From contig JAHIXK010000014.1 of the NCBI GenBank assembly GCA_018815245.1, positions 257,550 to 321,549 of the forward strand: a stretch of 64,000 nucleotides of DNA, given 5' to 3'. Positions within the stretch are counted from its first letter, which is position 1, and each line of letters begins with the position of its first letter. The position numbers and the translations under genes were made by a program. The notes under the pieces are model-generated. The model did no database searches and was not told the DNA's origin. It saw only the letters and a program-made list of their open reading frames with translations. This DNA is from Gammaproteobacteria bacterium (lineage in GTDB: Bacteria; Pseudomonadota; Gammaproteobacteria; Burkholderiales; Burkholderiaceae_B). Positions 28,336-36,550 of this stretch are shown in pieces.

Positions 28336-28973
28336 TGTGTTTGGGCATGTCGGCGTGCGCGTGCTCGGGCCAGTGCAGCCTGCACCACGGCTTTCTTGGT
28401 GGCAGCATCGGGGCTCGGGGAATCGTCAAGTTCGTCCAGCTTGTGAATGGCCTTGGCTTCAAGGCGCTGGGCCTGTTCTTCTTTCTGGCGCTCCAGGCGA
28501 ACTTCGCGGGTCTGCATTCTGGCGCGTGCTGCATGGGCTTGGGTTTTATCCCAGTTGCTGTGTTCCGGCATGAATACCATGTCGATACAGTCCACAGGGC
28601 AGGGGGGTATGCAAAGCTCGCAACCCGTGCACAGTTCAGCCAGCACAGCGTGTCTGCGTTTGCTGCTGCCCACAATGGCATCCACTGGGCATGCTTTGAT
28701 GCACAAGGTGCAGCCAATGCAATGTTGGGGATCGATGCTGGCAATGTGCCGTTCTATTGTGGTGCCGCAAGCGGGGTCAACGGGCTTGGCAGGTTTGTTC
28801 AATAGCCGGGAAAGTGCGAGGGTGGTGGCTTCGCCGCCAGGGGGACATCGGTTTAAGTCTACTTCTTCATTGGCCAAAGCGGTGGCGTAAGGCAAACAGC
28901 CCGCAAACCCGCACTGGGTGCATTGGGTTTGGGGCAGTAAATCATCTATTTGCTGTACAAGCTGCTCATGCAT
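28332..28973 (-). CDS. RnfB-like ferredoxin-type electron carrier (soluble form)
   Basis: About 213 residues from the ATG at 28973, which overlaps phaZ by 8 bases. It has an N-terminal FeS domain CTQCGFAGC (about 17-25) with a later PPGG, and then two 4Fe-4S ferredoxin motifs: CIGCTLCIKACP and CTGCELCIPPCP. A long charged Arg/Glu/Ala helix forms the C-terminus. Compared with RnfB/RsxB of membrane Rnf complexes, it lacks the N-terminal membrane helix, and no other rnf genes are in the window. It probably shuttles electrons as a soluble protein. The upstream reading frame continues but has no plausible start. Confidence 0.85.
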   Translation of the reverse strand: MHEQLVQQIDDLLPQTQCTQCGFAGCLPYATALANEEVDLNRCPPGGEATTLALSRLLNKPAKPVDPACGTTIERHIASIDPQHCIGCTLCIKACPVDAIVGSSKRRHAVLAELCTGCELCIPPCPVDCIDMVFMPEHSNWDKTQAHAARARMQTREVRLERQKEEQAQRLEAKAIHKLDELDDSPSPDAATKKAVVQAALARARARRHAQTQ

Positions 28974-30201
28974 TCTTGACGATGAATTCACGGATTTTCG
29001 GGTAAGTCTTCTCGCGCCAGCGGCGACCGCTGAAGATACCATAATGTCCGCATTCCATGGCTTCGTAATGTTCCTTCTTGGCCGTAGGCAGGTTTTTACA
29101 AAGACCCAAGGCCGCTTTGGTTTGGCCCGGGCCTGAAATATCGTCCAGTTCGCCTTCAATGGTCAGCAAGGCAACGGTTTTTATATCCTGAGGTTTCACA
29201 AGTTGGCCGCGAACTTCCCATGTGCCCATGGGCAGGGCATGGTCCTGGAACACGGTCTTGATGGTGTCCAGATAATATTCGGCGGGCATGTCCAGCACGG
29301 CGTTGTATTCATCGTAGAACTGGCGGTGAGCTTCCGCACTTTCACCGTCACCTTCTACCAGGTGTTCGTAAAAATCGTAGTGGCTTTGCGCATGCTTGTC
29401 CGGATTCATGCTGACAAAGCCCAGATGCTGCAAAAAGCCGGGGTACACGCGGCGCAGGTAACCGGGGTATGTGTGTGGCACGCTGTAAATCACATTGTGT
29501 TCAAACCATGAATACGGTTTTTTTGTGGCCAAGTTGTTGACGGCGGTCGGGCTTTCGCGGGTATCGATAGGGCCACCCATCATGGTCATGCTTTTGGCTT
29601 GTTTGGGGTCGTTGTTCGATGCCATCAGAGACACGGCTGCCATGACTGGCACCGTGGGCTGGCACACGGAGATCAAATGAACATCGGGGCCGAGAAGCTG
29701 GATGAACTCGATGCAGTAATGCACGTAGTCATCGAGATGGAATTCGCCCTCGGACAAGGGCACCATGCGGGCGTCAATCCAATCGGTAATGAACACATCG
29801 TGGTCTTGCAGCAAGGTTTTTACTGTGTCGCGCAGCAGGGTGGAGTGGTGGCCTGACAAGGGTGCGAAAACAAGCACCTTGGGCTGCTGCTTCAACGGCT
29901 TGGCTTCAGCCGGAATCATTTTGCGGAAGTGTATTAGTTTGCAAAATGGCTTCGTTTCCACAATTTCTTGCGCGATGGACACTTCGCGATCACCACATTT
30001 CACGGTGGTGATGCCAAATTCGGGTTTCTCGTATTCTTTGCCCAATCGGTACATCAACTCGAAACCGGCCGAAATACGGCGGGCCATGGGCAAGTGAGCC
30101 AAGGGGCTAAACGGGTTGCTGTAAAGCTTGGAACCGGCTTCTGCCCAAATGGTCATTGGGTTGAGCAGTGCTCGCTGGAATTCGTGCATTTGGTACAGCA
30201 T
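28966..30201 (-). CDS. phaZ: Intracellular polyhydroxyalkanoate (PHB) depolymerase
   Basis: About 411 residues. The ATG at 30201 has GGAGG 5 bases upstream, so a start 24 bases earlier is unlikely. It is the cytoplasmic type that digests native PHB granules, using a cysteine nucleophile in place of serine: SVCQPTVP (Cys about 180). An Asp in TIEGELDDISG and a His in ECGHYGIFSG are the other likely catalytic residues. FAPLSGHHSTLLRDTV and DWIDARMVPL are typical. No signal peptide is seen. It is the first gene of a coupled run with rnfB, nth, FIST and DUF1841. Confidence 0.93.
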   Translation of the reverse strand: MLYQMHEFQRALLNPMTIWAEAGSKLYSNPFSPLAHLPMARRISAGFELMYRLGKEYEKPEFGITTVKCGDREVSIAQEIVETKPFCKLIHFRKMIPAEAKPLKQQPKVLVFAPLSGHHSTLLRDTVKTLLQDHDVFITDWIDARMVPLSEGEFHLDDYVHYCIEFIQLLGPDVHLISVCQPTVPVMAAVSLMASNNDPKQAKSMTMMGGPIDTRESPTAVNNLATKKPYSWFEHNVIYSVPHTYPGYLRRVYPGFLQHLGFVSMNPDKHAQSHYDFYEHLVEGDGESAEAHRQFYDEYNAVLDMPAEYYLDTIKTVFQDHALPMGTWEVRGQLVKPQDIKTVALLTIEGELDDISGPGQTKAALGLCKNLPTAKKEHYEAMECGHYGIFSGRRWREKTYPKIREFIVKNA

Positions 30202-30224
30202 GTGTGCCTCCGGTTTTTTAGGCA

Positions 30225-30253
30225 AATTTAGTGATTTGACAATTATGAATCAA
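30225..30253 (-). promoter_or_regulatory. Possible sigma-70 promoter for phaZ
   Basis: On the minus strand, TTGATT (complement of 30248-30253) and TAAATT (complement of 30225-30230) are 17 bases apart, each matching 4 of 6 consensus bases. The predicted start is about 17 bases before the phaZ ATG. Confidence 0.45.
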
Positions 30254-30280
30254 CTGTTCAGCCATTATCGTGCAAACATT

Positions 30281-30293
30281 GTTGCAATGCAAC
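30281..30293. promoter_or_regulatory. Palindrome upstream of phaZ, possible operator
   Basis: GTTGC-AAT-GCAAC is a short palindrome centred about 70 bases upstream of the predicted phaZ transcription start. TGC/GCA-rich palindromes are known as targets of PHB regulators, but assignment here is only a suggestion. Confidence 0.3.
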
Positions 30294-30313
30294 ATGTTCA
30301 AATGCTTTACCAA

Positions 30314-31120
30314 TCACCAATAGTTTTCAACTGCAATTTCACCCGGAGTATTGCGGCGCGCTGGTGAGTAGCCTTTCAGTTTCAATATCTTGCGAATGTC
30401 TGTGACCATTTCCGGGTTGCCACAGATCATGAAACGGCTTCGCGTGGTGCTTATCGGCAGGCCCGTTTGCCTCGACAATTCACCGTTTTCGAGCAAGGTT
30501 GTAATGCGTTCTGTAAGGCAATTTGACAATTGTTCACGCGTCACCACGGGCACGTAAAAAAACCGTTTGTCCACATTCTGGATCAGTTCGCTGAGAACCG
30601 GGTGTTCGGTAAAGCCGTTGATCATGTCCTGATAAACCAGTTCTTCGGCCGTGCGTGCACTGTGCACCAACACAATGTTGTCGAATTGTTCCCAAGTGTG
30701 CGGGTCGTGGAGAATGGACAAAAACGGTGCCAAACCGGTGCCCGAGCCCAATAACCACAGGTCTTTTCCTGATTCGAAGCGGGCGGTGGTCAGGAAGCCG
30801 AAATTGGTTTTGTCGATATAAATGGGCGAACCCACTTTGAGTTGGCTAAGGTGGCTGGTGAATGCACCATCAGGAACCACGATGGAGAAAAACTCTAGGT
30901 GTTCATCGTAGGGGCCGGAAACCATGGAGTAGGCACGCCAGATGATTTCCGGTTCGCCGGGCAGTTGTAGCGTGTTGTCCACGCCAAGCCTGGCGAACTG
31001 CCCTGCCGTAAAACGAAATCCCGTGGGGCGAGTGCAGGTGAAGGAAAACAGCTTGCCGGGTACCCACACCTTCAGGCTGGTGATGGTTTCCCGGGTGTAT
31101 TTGCTTTCTACTTCACTCAT
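30314..31120 (-). CDS. fpr: Ferredoxin--NADP+ reductase
   Basis: FAD enzyme that moves electrons between NADPH and ferredoxin or flavodoxin. It has 268 residues in two domains: an FAD barrel with RAYSMVSGP (about 62-70) and GAFTSHLSQLKVG, and an NADP domain with LLGSGTGLAPFLSIL (about 121), RFMICGNPEMV and the C-terminal VENYW. The final aromatic stacks on the flavin in this subfamily. The 7Fe ferredoxin FdxA gene is directly upstream (21-base gap), a likely redox partner. Confidence 0.93.
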   Translation of the reverse strand: MSEVESKYTRETITSLKVWVPGKLFSFTCTRPTGFRFTAGQFARLGVDNTLQLPGEPEIIWRAYSMVSGPYDEHLEFFSIVVPDGAFTSHLSQLKVGSPIYIDKTNFGFLTTARFESGKDLWLLGSGTGLAPFLSILHDPHTWEQFDNIVLVHSARTAEELVYQDMINGFTEHPVLSELIQNVDKRFFYVPVVTREQLSNCLTERITTLLENGELSRQTGLPISTTRSRFMICGNPEMVTDIRKILKLKGYSPARRNTPGEIAVENYW

Positions 31121-31141
31121 GAAACAGCCAAGGGTTGTTTG

Positions 31142-31465
31142 TTACTTTTCGAGGTACTGCAGTTTGTCTTTGACGTCTTTCCAGTCATCTGCATCGGGCA
31201 GATGGTCTTTCATGCGCGTAATGCTGGGCCAGCCTTTGGCCAGGTCAACGTTCATTTCAATGAACTTGACTTGGTCGGCGGGTACGTCTTCTTCGGCGTA
31301 GATGGCGTTCACCGGGCATTCTGGAATGCAAACTGCACAGTCAATGCACTCATCGGGATCGATCACCAGAAAATTGGGACCTTCACGGAAACAGTCAACT
31401 GGGCATACGTCCACGCAATCGGTGTATTTGCATTTGATGCAGGACTCGGTAACAACGTGTGTCAT
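31142..31465 (-). CDS. fdxA: Ferredoxin FdxA (7Fe type)
   Basis: 107-residue low-potential electron carrier. The N-terminal cluster-binding region [18 protein letters not shown] is typical of ferredoxins with one 3Fe-4S and one 4Fe-4S cluster. The second motif is [16 protein letters not shown] (about 40-55). The rest is an acidic tail of about 50 residues with [14 protein letters not shown], characteristic of the long-tail FdxA form. It is paired with fpr downstream. Confidence 0.94.
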   Translation of the reverse strand: MTHVVTESCIKCKYTDCVDVCPVDCFREGPNFLVIDPDECIDCAVCIPECPVNAIYAEEDVPADQVKFIEMNVDLAKGWPSITRMKDHLPDADDWKDVKDKLQYLEK

Positions 31466-31595
31466 GGTAAGAATGTGTGGTTAAACAAAGCAACGTCATA
31501 TTGTAATCCATCGCGCCGCTTTACACCCGAAGACTTGCTCCATTTCATTGAATGTCATGGGGCATTCCCTAGGGGTAAGGGGAACTTTGTTTTTC

Positions 31596-31601
31596 TATAA
31601 T
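31596..31601 (+). promoter_or_regulatory. Perfect -10 box upstream of the LUD gene
   Basis: TATAAT matches the -10 consensus exactly, about 73 bases before the LUD gene start. I see no good -35 at the right distance (16-18 bases upstream is G/A-rich), so the promoter may need an activator. The rest of the 208-base divergent gap holds nothing I recognise. Confidence 0.4.
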
Positions 31602-31673
31602 GGGGGTTCCGGTATATCGTTGACCATCTTGGGCAACGTCCCCCTGGCTGAATGCAGCACATAAAGGTGAATT

Positions 31674-32360
31674 TTGAACACTCCTGTCAACGACGACGAT
31701 TTGGACACCACCGCTGCCAAGTCAGAACTTCTGAAGCGAATCCGCAGCCTGCAGTCCAGACCGGTTTCCCTGCACAACAACGAAGTGACTTTGGCCAAGG
31801 GGTATATCGACAGGCACAACAGGGGGCCTGCGCCCAAGCCGGTGGAAAATGTGGTCGCCCTGTTTGAAGAAAAGTCCAGGGCGATGCTGTGCACCGTGCA
31901 GCGCGTCAAGACAGAACAAGCGGCGGCACAGGTCTGTGCCGATTACCTGGCAGAACACCAGCTGGAAGGTACGGTGGCCATTTGGCCCGCCTTGAAGCAC
32001 ATGGACTGGACTGTGTTGACCCATGAAAGCCGCCTGGGGGCGCCCACCGGGGACGACCTGATTGGCATCAGTGCCGTAGCGTATGCCGTTGCTGAAACAG
32101 GCACACTGGTGTTTGCAAGCCAGCCCGATCAACCGGCCAGTACGCATTTGCTGCCCGAGACCCACGTTGCGATTGTGCGAGAGGACCAGGTGGTGCACAC
32201 CATGGAAGACGCATTTGAGCGTTTGCGACAAGACGGGCGGGCCATGCCGCGTGCCTTGAATTTTGTGTCCGGGCCATCTCGAACAGCCGACATTGAACAA
32301 ACCATCGTATTGGGTGCCCATGGCCCCTACCGGGTGCATTTGATTCTGGTCGGAAAGTAA
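31674..32360 (+). CDS. LUD-domain protein (LutC/YkgG family)
   Basis: 228 residues. The C-terminal part matches the LUD fold seen in LutC of the lactate-utilisation system: DLIGISAVAYAVAETGTLVFAS (about 123-144) and RALNFVSGPSRTADIEQTIVLGAHGP (about 191-216). The start codon is TTG at 31674 with AAGGTGA just upstream. LutC normally works with iron-sulfur partners LutA and LutB; neither is nearby, so the role in lactate oxidation is unproven. A TRAP-type binding protein gene follows after 3 bases, which may hint at uptake of a hydroxyacid. Confidence 0.82.
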   Translation: MNTPVNDDDLDTTAAKSELLKRIRSLQSRPVSLHNNEVTLAKGYIDRHNRGPAPKPVENVVALFEEKSRAMLCTVQRVKTEQAAAQVCADYLAEHQLEGTVAIWPALKHMDWTVLTHESRLGAPTGDDLIGISAVAYAVAETGTLVFASQPDQPASTHLLPETHVAIVREDQVVHTMEDAFERLRQDGRAMPRALNFVSGPSRTADIEQTIVLGAHGPYRVHLILVGK

Positions 32361-32363
32361 AGC

Positions 32364-33491
32364 ATGGGCGACAACTCGAGACGACGCTTTGTTCAAAAAG
32401 CACTGGCGGTTGGTGCGGGTGGCGTGCTGGCCACCCCATTGCAGGCCCAGGCCCCAGCGGTGATTAAAACCATTAAGCCGGTTGTGTTCAAGTTTCAGAG
32501 CACTTGGCCTACCAAAGATATTTTCAACGAATTTGCGCAGGATTTCGCCAAGAAAGTGAACGACATGTCGGGCGGCGAATTGCGCATCGATGTGTACCCC
32601 ACCAACAGCATTGTGAAGGCCTTCGGGATACAGAACGCTGTGCACAAGGGGCAACTGGATGGGGGCCATGGCGTGCCCACGTATTGGCATGATCGCCACG
32701 CGGCGTTTTCCCTGTTCGGAAGTGGGCCCAGTTTTGGCATGAGTTCCAATCAAATTCTTGCGTGGTTCCAGTATGGTGGCGGCCAGCAGTTGTACGACGA
32801 GCTGGTGCAAAAGGAAATGAACCTGAACATACAGGGTTTCATGTACGGGCCATTGACACCCCAGCCATTGGGCTGGTTCAAAAACCGGATTGAAAACATC
32901 AAGGATCTCGACAAATTGCGCTTCAGGGCGGTGGGTTTGGCCGCCGAAGTTTTCAAGGAATTGGGTTTGAACACCACTGCGTTGCAGCCAGCCGATATTG
33001 TGCCCTGGCTGGACAAAGGGCTGATTGACGCAGCAGAGTTCAACAACCCCAGTTCAGACCGCGCATTGGGTTTTCCCAGTGTGTCCTCGGTGTGCATGAT
33101 CCGCAGCTTTCACCAAAGCAGCGAGGTGTTTGAAGTAATTTTCAACAAACAGCGCTTTGACAGTTTGCCGTTTGCATTGCGATCCATCATTCGATATGCG
33201 CTGCAGGCCTCTTCGGCTGATTTAAGCTGGAAAGCGTCGGATCGTTTTTCGACCGACTATGAGGAAATGCGCCGCAAGCAGGGTGTTCGTTATTATTTCA
33301 CCCCCGACGACATTCTTAAAGCGCAGTTAAATGCCTGGCGAAAAATTATTGCCCGGGAATCGGCCAGCAGCCGAATTTTCAAGCGCATTATTGATTCGCA
33401 AATGCGTTTTGCCAAACGGGTGGTGGGGTTTGAGAATGACCTGACACCTTCTTCTAAAATGGCCTTCGATTTTTGGTTCTCCACCGTGTAG
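32364..33491 (+). CDS. TRAP transporter substrate-binding protein (DctP family)
   Basis: 375-residue periplasmic binding protein. It begins with a twin-arginine signal: RRRFVQKALAVGAGGVLA, so it is exported folded. The mature part has the TRAP-P pattern with VFKFQSTWPTKDIFNEFA, the GGELRIDVYP strand, and GWFKNRIENIKDLDKLRFR, which includes the conserved Arg that salt-bridges carboxylate substrates. The ligand is probably an organic acid, likely a 2-oxoacid or lactate-type compound; this is inference. No dctQ or dctM membrane genes are present, so it must use partners encoded elsewhere. Co-transcribed with the LUD gene. Confidence 0.88.
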   Translation: MGDNSRRRFVQKALAVGAGGVLATPLQAQAPAVIKTIKPVVFKFQSTWPTKDIFNEFAQDFAKKVNDMSGGELRIDVYPTNSIVKAFGIQNAVHKGQLDGGHGVPTYWHDRHAAFSLFGSGPSFGMSSNQILAWFQYGGGQQLYDELVQKEMNLNIQGFMYGPLTPQPLGWFKNRIENIKDLDKLRFRAVGLAAEVFKELGLNTTALQPADIVPWLDKGLIDAAEFNNPSSDRALGFPSVSSVCMIRSFHQSSEVFEVIFNKQRFDSLPFALRSIIRYALQASSADLSWKASDRFSTDYEEMRRKQGVRYYFTPDDILKAQLNAWRKIIARESASSRIFKRIIDSQMRFAKRVVGFENDLTPSSKMAFDFWFSTV

Positions 33492-33542
33492 GGGGTTGCT
33501 GGGTTAATATGCTGCGACAACACCTTGAAGAGTGAAAACACC

Positions 33543-33818
33543 ATGTCAGACATTCAGGCACGCAAAGAACACAATTTGTCTTTGGAAGACGCAAAGAAGA
33601 CTGCCCAGAAATTGGCCGATCAACTGCAAAAAGAGTTTCAGCTTGACAGCCAGTGGCAGGGCAACACATTGAACTTCACGCGTTCTGGTGTGAAAGGCAA
33701 ACTGGATGTGACCGACAAAGACGTGTCGCTCGACATTTCACTTGGCTTCATGCTGAAGGCCTTCAAGGGAAAAATTCAGGCTGAAATCGACAAGAATCTG
33801 GATAAAATGTTTGCCTGA
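33543..33818 (+). CDS. Polyhydroxyalkanoic-acid system family protein
   Basis: A 91-residue cytoplasmic protein (ATG at 33543; an in-frame TTG 18 bases upstream is less likely). It fits the small PHA-granule-region family: HNLSLEDAKKTAQKLADQLQKEF followed by a central strand NTLNFTRSGVKGKLDVTDKDV, and a short helical end. The proteins are encoded near PHB genes in many proteobacteria and are thought to associate with granule metabolism, but no biochemical role is established. phaZ is about 3 kb away. The next gene converges 19 bases downstream. Confidence 0.75.
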   Translation: MSDIQARKEHNLSLEDAKKTAQKLADQLQKEFQLDSQWQGNTLNFTRSGVKGKLDVTDKDVSLDISLGFMLKAFKGKIQAEIDKNLDKMFA

Positions 33819-33837
33819 AAAAGTAGATTGAATCGCC

Positions 33838-34800
33838 TCAGGTTCTCGCTTTCAAAAAGTCTGCAACGCTGGGGTAGCGCAAATGAAACCCCAGCTTCTT
33901 CTGGTTCAGTGATTCAATTCGCCGCGATTCCGACATGAAGCTCCACATCATGGGGCTGACCAGCCGTTTCACTTCTTCTCGTGAAAAGCGGGGCGGGCGT
34001 GGCAACTGAAAGGCATCGGCCACCAGGTCAAAATAGTCGCCCATTTTGCTCGGCTTTGCATCGCAGGCGTTGATCATCTCAAACGCGCCACCTGTGTAAT
34101 TCACCCAGCGGCAAAGCCGACCCAAATCCAGTTCATGAATGTGGTTTGACCATGCGTCTTCCTGCGGGATCAGCGCTGGCGTTCCATTTTTGATGCGCTC
34201 AACCGGCAAGCGTTGATCGCCATATATACCGGGTGCTCGCAGCAGGTGAACATGCACACCGTGCTTTAAGCCCAGCCGCAATTGTGTTTCGGCATGTACG
34301 CGCCTTTTGGCCCTGTCTGATTGCGCATTCAGGGGTGTGTATTCATTGATCCATTGCCCCTGCGCATTGCCATACACACCTGTCGTGGATACATAGCTGA
34401 TGCGTGGCGCAGGCTTGTTGAATGTGTGTGCACGGGTTGACGCCCACAGCACCAGTTTTTTCAGGGTGTTGTCTGCATTGGCTTGCGCATTGGGTGGGGC
34501 CATCCACACAATTCGACTGGACACAGCGATCAAACGCAACAAACCGGTTTTGCAATTCAGGTCAGCAGCCAGTGGCCGTGCCTTGTGCGCTGCGATGGCG
34601 CCACGCTTTGCCGAAGTGTCGGCACCCGGGCGGTAAGTCGCTGTAAAATGTTGACCTGAAAAGGTTTGCAACATCACCAAGCCCACTTGCCCACAACCTG
34701 CAATTGAAATATTGCTGCGCCGAAAGCGCCGGGGCAAACTGCGTTTGAAAAAGGACCCGCTGGGTTTGTCGCCATCACGGAAAGTAGTTTGATGAATCAC
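33838..34800 (-). CDS. NAD(P)-dependent epimerase/dehydratase-like protein (YeeZ type)
   Basis: About 320 residues. A Rossmann start SNISIAGCGQVGLVML (GxGxxG, about 30) is followed by YRPGADTSAKRG, WMAPPNAQ and ISYVSTTGVYG (about 137), with a Y-G replacing the canonical YxxxK. LLRAPGIYGDQRLP and WSNHIHELDLGRL (about 212) follow. The layout matches the atypical extended SDR family of E. coli YeeZ; substrate unknown. The start is uncertain: GTG at 34800 is used here, but TTG at 34824 or TTG at 34737 are also possible. With GTG it overlaps the divergent reductase gene by 9 bases. Confidence 0.72.
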   Translation of the reverse strand: MIHQTTFRDGDKPSGSFFKRSLPRRFRRSNISIAGCGQVGLVMLQTFSGQHFTATYRPGADTSAKRGAIAAHKARPLAADLNCKTGLLRLIAVSSRIVWMAPPNAQANADNTLKKLVLWASTRAHTFNKPAPRISYVSTTGVYGNAQGQWINEYTPLNAQSDRAKRRVHAETQLRLGLKHGVHVHLLRAPGIYGDQRLPVERIKNGTPALIPQEDAWSNHIHELDLGRLCRWVNYTGGAFEMINACDAKPSKMGDYFDLVADAFQLPRPPRFSREEVKRLVSPMMWSFMSESRRIESLNQKKLGFHLRYPSVADFLKART

Positions 34801-35817
34801 AACGTAGAAATTCTTCCCAGTCAAAAACAGTTTGAATGCGAGGCCGACGACACCATTTTGTCAGCAGCACTTCGCGCAAATGTTATTTTGCCATACGGCT
34901 GCAAAGACGGTGCGTGTGGATCGTGCAAGGCGGAATTATTGGAAGGCCAGGTGGATTACGGCACCTATCAGTCTCGCGCCCTGAGCGAGGAAGAGCGCGT
35001 GCGCGGCAAAGTGTTGACCTGTTGCGCCAAGCCCCTTGGCCCTGTCAAATTGAAAGTTCGCGAGCTTTCCGGTTTGGGCGATATTCCAGTGAAGAAAATG
35101 CCCTGCCGTTTGCAAAGCATTGAAAAACCTGCTGCCGATGTGGCGGTGCTGAAACTTCAGTTGCCCGCCAATGAGGTGTTGCAATTCAATGCAGGCCAGT
35201 ACATCGAGTTCATGCTGCGCGATGGCTCGCGGCGAAGTTATTCGCTGGCCAATGCGCCGTATCAGGAAGGTGGGATTGAACTGCACGTTCGGCACATGCC
35301 CGGTGGTGTGTTCACCGACCACGTATTCAGCACCATGAAAGAGCGTGAAATTTTGCGGTTCGAAGGCCCTTTGGGCACTTTCTTTTTGCGCGATGATTCA
35401 AACAAGCCCGTGGTGTTGTTGGCCAGTGGCACCGGCTTTGCACCAATCAAGTCGCTGCTTGAACAGGCCTTTTTCAAGAACAACACCCGCGAATTCGTAC
35501 TGTACTGGGGGGCGCGCACCAAGGCCGATTTGTACATGCAGGAATTGCCTGAACTGTGGGCCCTGGAACACGGCAACTTCAGGTTTTTCCCCGTGTTGTC
35601 TGACGCCACACCGCAATGCAACTGGCAGGGTCGAGCCGGTTTTGTTCACCGCGCTGTGATGGAAGACTTTCCCGATTTAAGCCAGTACCAGGTGTATGCC
35701 TGCGGTGCGCCCATTGTGGTGGATTCAGCCCGGCAAGATTTCACCGCCGTGTGTGGCTTGCCTGAAGAAGAGTTTTTTGCGGATTCATTTACGTCATTGG
35801 CCGACGCGCCGGGTTAA
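34792..35817 (+). CDS. 2Fe-2S ferredoxin-linked flavin reductase (AscD/CDP-6-deoxy-glucoseen reductase-like)
   Basis: 341 residues, ATG at 34792 with GGAAAG 7 bases upstream. It has three domains: an N-terminal plant-type 2Fe-2S ferredoxin with YGCKDGACGSCKAEL (Cys about 36, 41, 44) and a later CC pair (LTCCAKP, about 76); an FAD barrel with RRSYSLANAPY (about 147) and GGVFTDHVFS; and an NAD(P)H domain with LLASGTGFAPIKSLLEQ (about 206) and VYACGAPIVVDSA. In betaproteobacteria this self-sufficient reductase is widespread and usually named after its sugar-deoxygenation homologue, but no sugar cluster is nearby, so its electron acceptor is unknown. Confidence 0.85.
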   Translation: MNHNVEILPSQKQFECEADDTILSAALRANVILPYGCKDGACGSCKAELLEGQVDYGTYQSRALSEEERVRGKVLTCCAKPLGPVKLKVRELSGLGDIPVKKMPCRLQSIEKPAADVAVLKLQLPANEVLQFNAGQYIEFMLRDGSRRSYSLANAPYQEGGIELHVRHMPGGVFTDHVFSTMKEREILRFEGPLGTFFLRDDSNKPVVLLASGTGFAPIKSLLEQAFFKNNTREFVLYWGARTKADLYMQELPELWALEHGNFRFFPVLSDATPQCNWQGRAGFVHRAVMEDFPDLSQYQVYACGAPIVVDSARQDFTAVCGLPEEEFFADSFTSLADAPG

Positions 35818-35818
35818 C

Positions 35819-36550
35819 TCACAGGCCAAGATAGGTTTCACGGATTCGACCATCGTGAATCAATTCGCTGGCCTTGCCTTCGAAGTCAATCAAACCCGAA
35901 TCCATCACATACGCTCGGTTTGCAATTTGTAGGGCGATGTGGGCATTTTGTTCAACAAGCAGCACGGTAATGCCTTGCCGGTGCACCTGCTGGATAACCT
36001 CGAATATTTTTTCAACCATCAGCGGGGCCAGGCCCATGCTGGGTTCATCGAGCAGCAACATGTCGGGTCTACCCATTAGCGCACGCGCCATGGCCAGCAT
36101 TTGCTGTTCGCCACCGCTTAATGTGCCGGCCGACTGTTTGAGTCGCTCCTTCAGGCGGGGGAAGGTGCCCAGCATTTGATCCAGATCAAGTTTAATTTCG
36201 TTTTTGTGGTGGCCCCGTTGCAAGCGTGGGTAAGCACCCAGTTCCAGATTTTCCTGCACTGTCATCCGTGTGAAAATACCTCGCCCTTCCGGCACCAGGG
36301 CCATGCCGTTTGGCAGGTGCCGGTGGGCAGGCAATTGGCGCAGGTCAAGTGCGCCTTTGAACAGTGCCATGTGCGCATTGAATGGCAGCAGGCCGGCGAG
36401 GGCTTTCAATGTGCTTGTTTTGCCAGCACCGTTGCAACCGATCAGGCACACCATTTCTCCCTGCTCAACGTGGAAACTCAGACCCTTTACGGCTTGAATG
36501 CCATTGTAATTTACAGTCAAACCTTGAATGCTCAGTATGGGGTCAGCCAT
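35819..36550 (-). CDS. livF: Branched-chain amino acid ABC transporter ATPase LivF
   Basis: 243 residues from the ATG at 36550, which overlaps the livG end by 8 bases. It is the second ATPase of a high-affinity branched-chain amino acid (or related substrate) importer. Walker A is GCNGAGKTS (about 37), the signature is LSGGEQQMLAMARAL (about 135), Walker B is MLLLDEPSMGLAPL (about 156), and the His of the H-loop is in LLVEQNAHIAL. It is last in a fully overlapping run livH-livM-livG-livF. The stop converges on the reductase gene with one base between. Confidence 0.93.
   Translation of the reverse strand: MADPILSIQGLTVNYNGIQAVKGLSFHVEQGEMVCLIGCNGAGKTSTLKALAGLLPFNAHMALFKGALDLRQLPAHRHLPNGMALVPEGRGIFTRMTVQENLELGAYPRLQRGHHKNEIKLDLDQMLGTFPRLKERLKQSAGTLSGGEQQMLAMARALMGRPDMLLLDEPSMGLAPLMVEKIFEVIQQVHRQGITVLLVEQNAHIALQIANRAYVMDSGLIDFEGKASELIHDGRIRETYLGL

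Noticed and set aside
28974..29159. Upstream extension of the RnfB-like frame
   Set aside because: It overlaps the end of phaZ in another frame and gives a basic, non-membrane sequence unlike RnfB N-termini.
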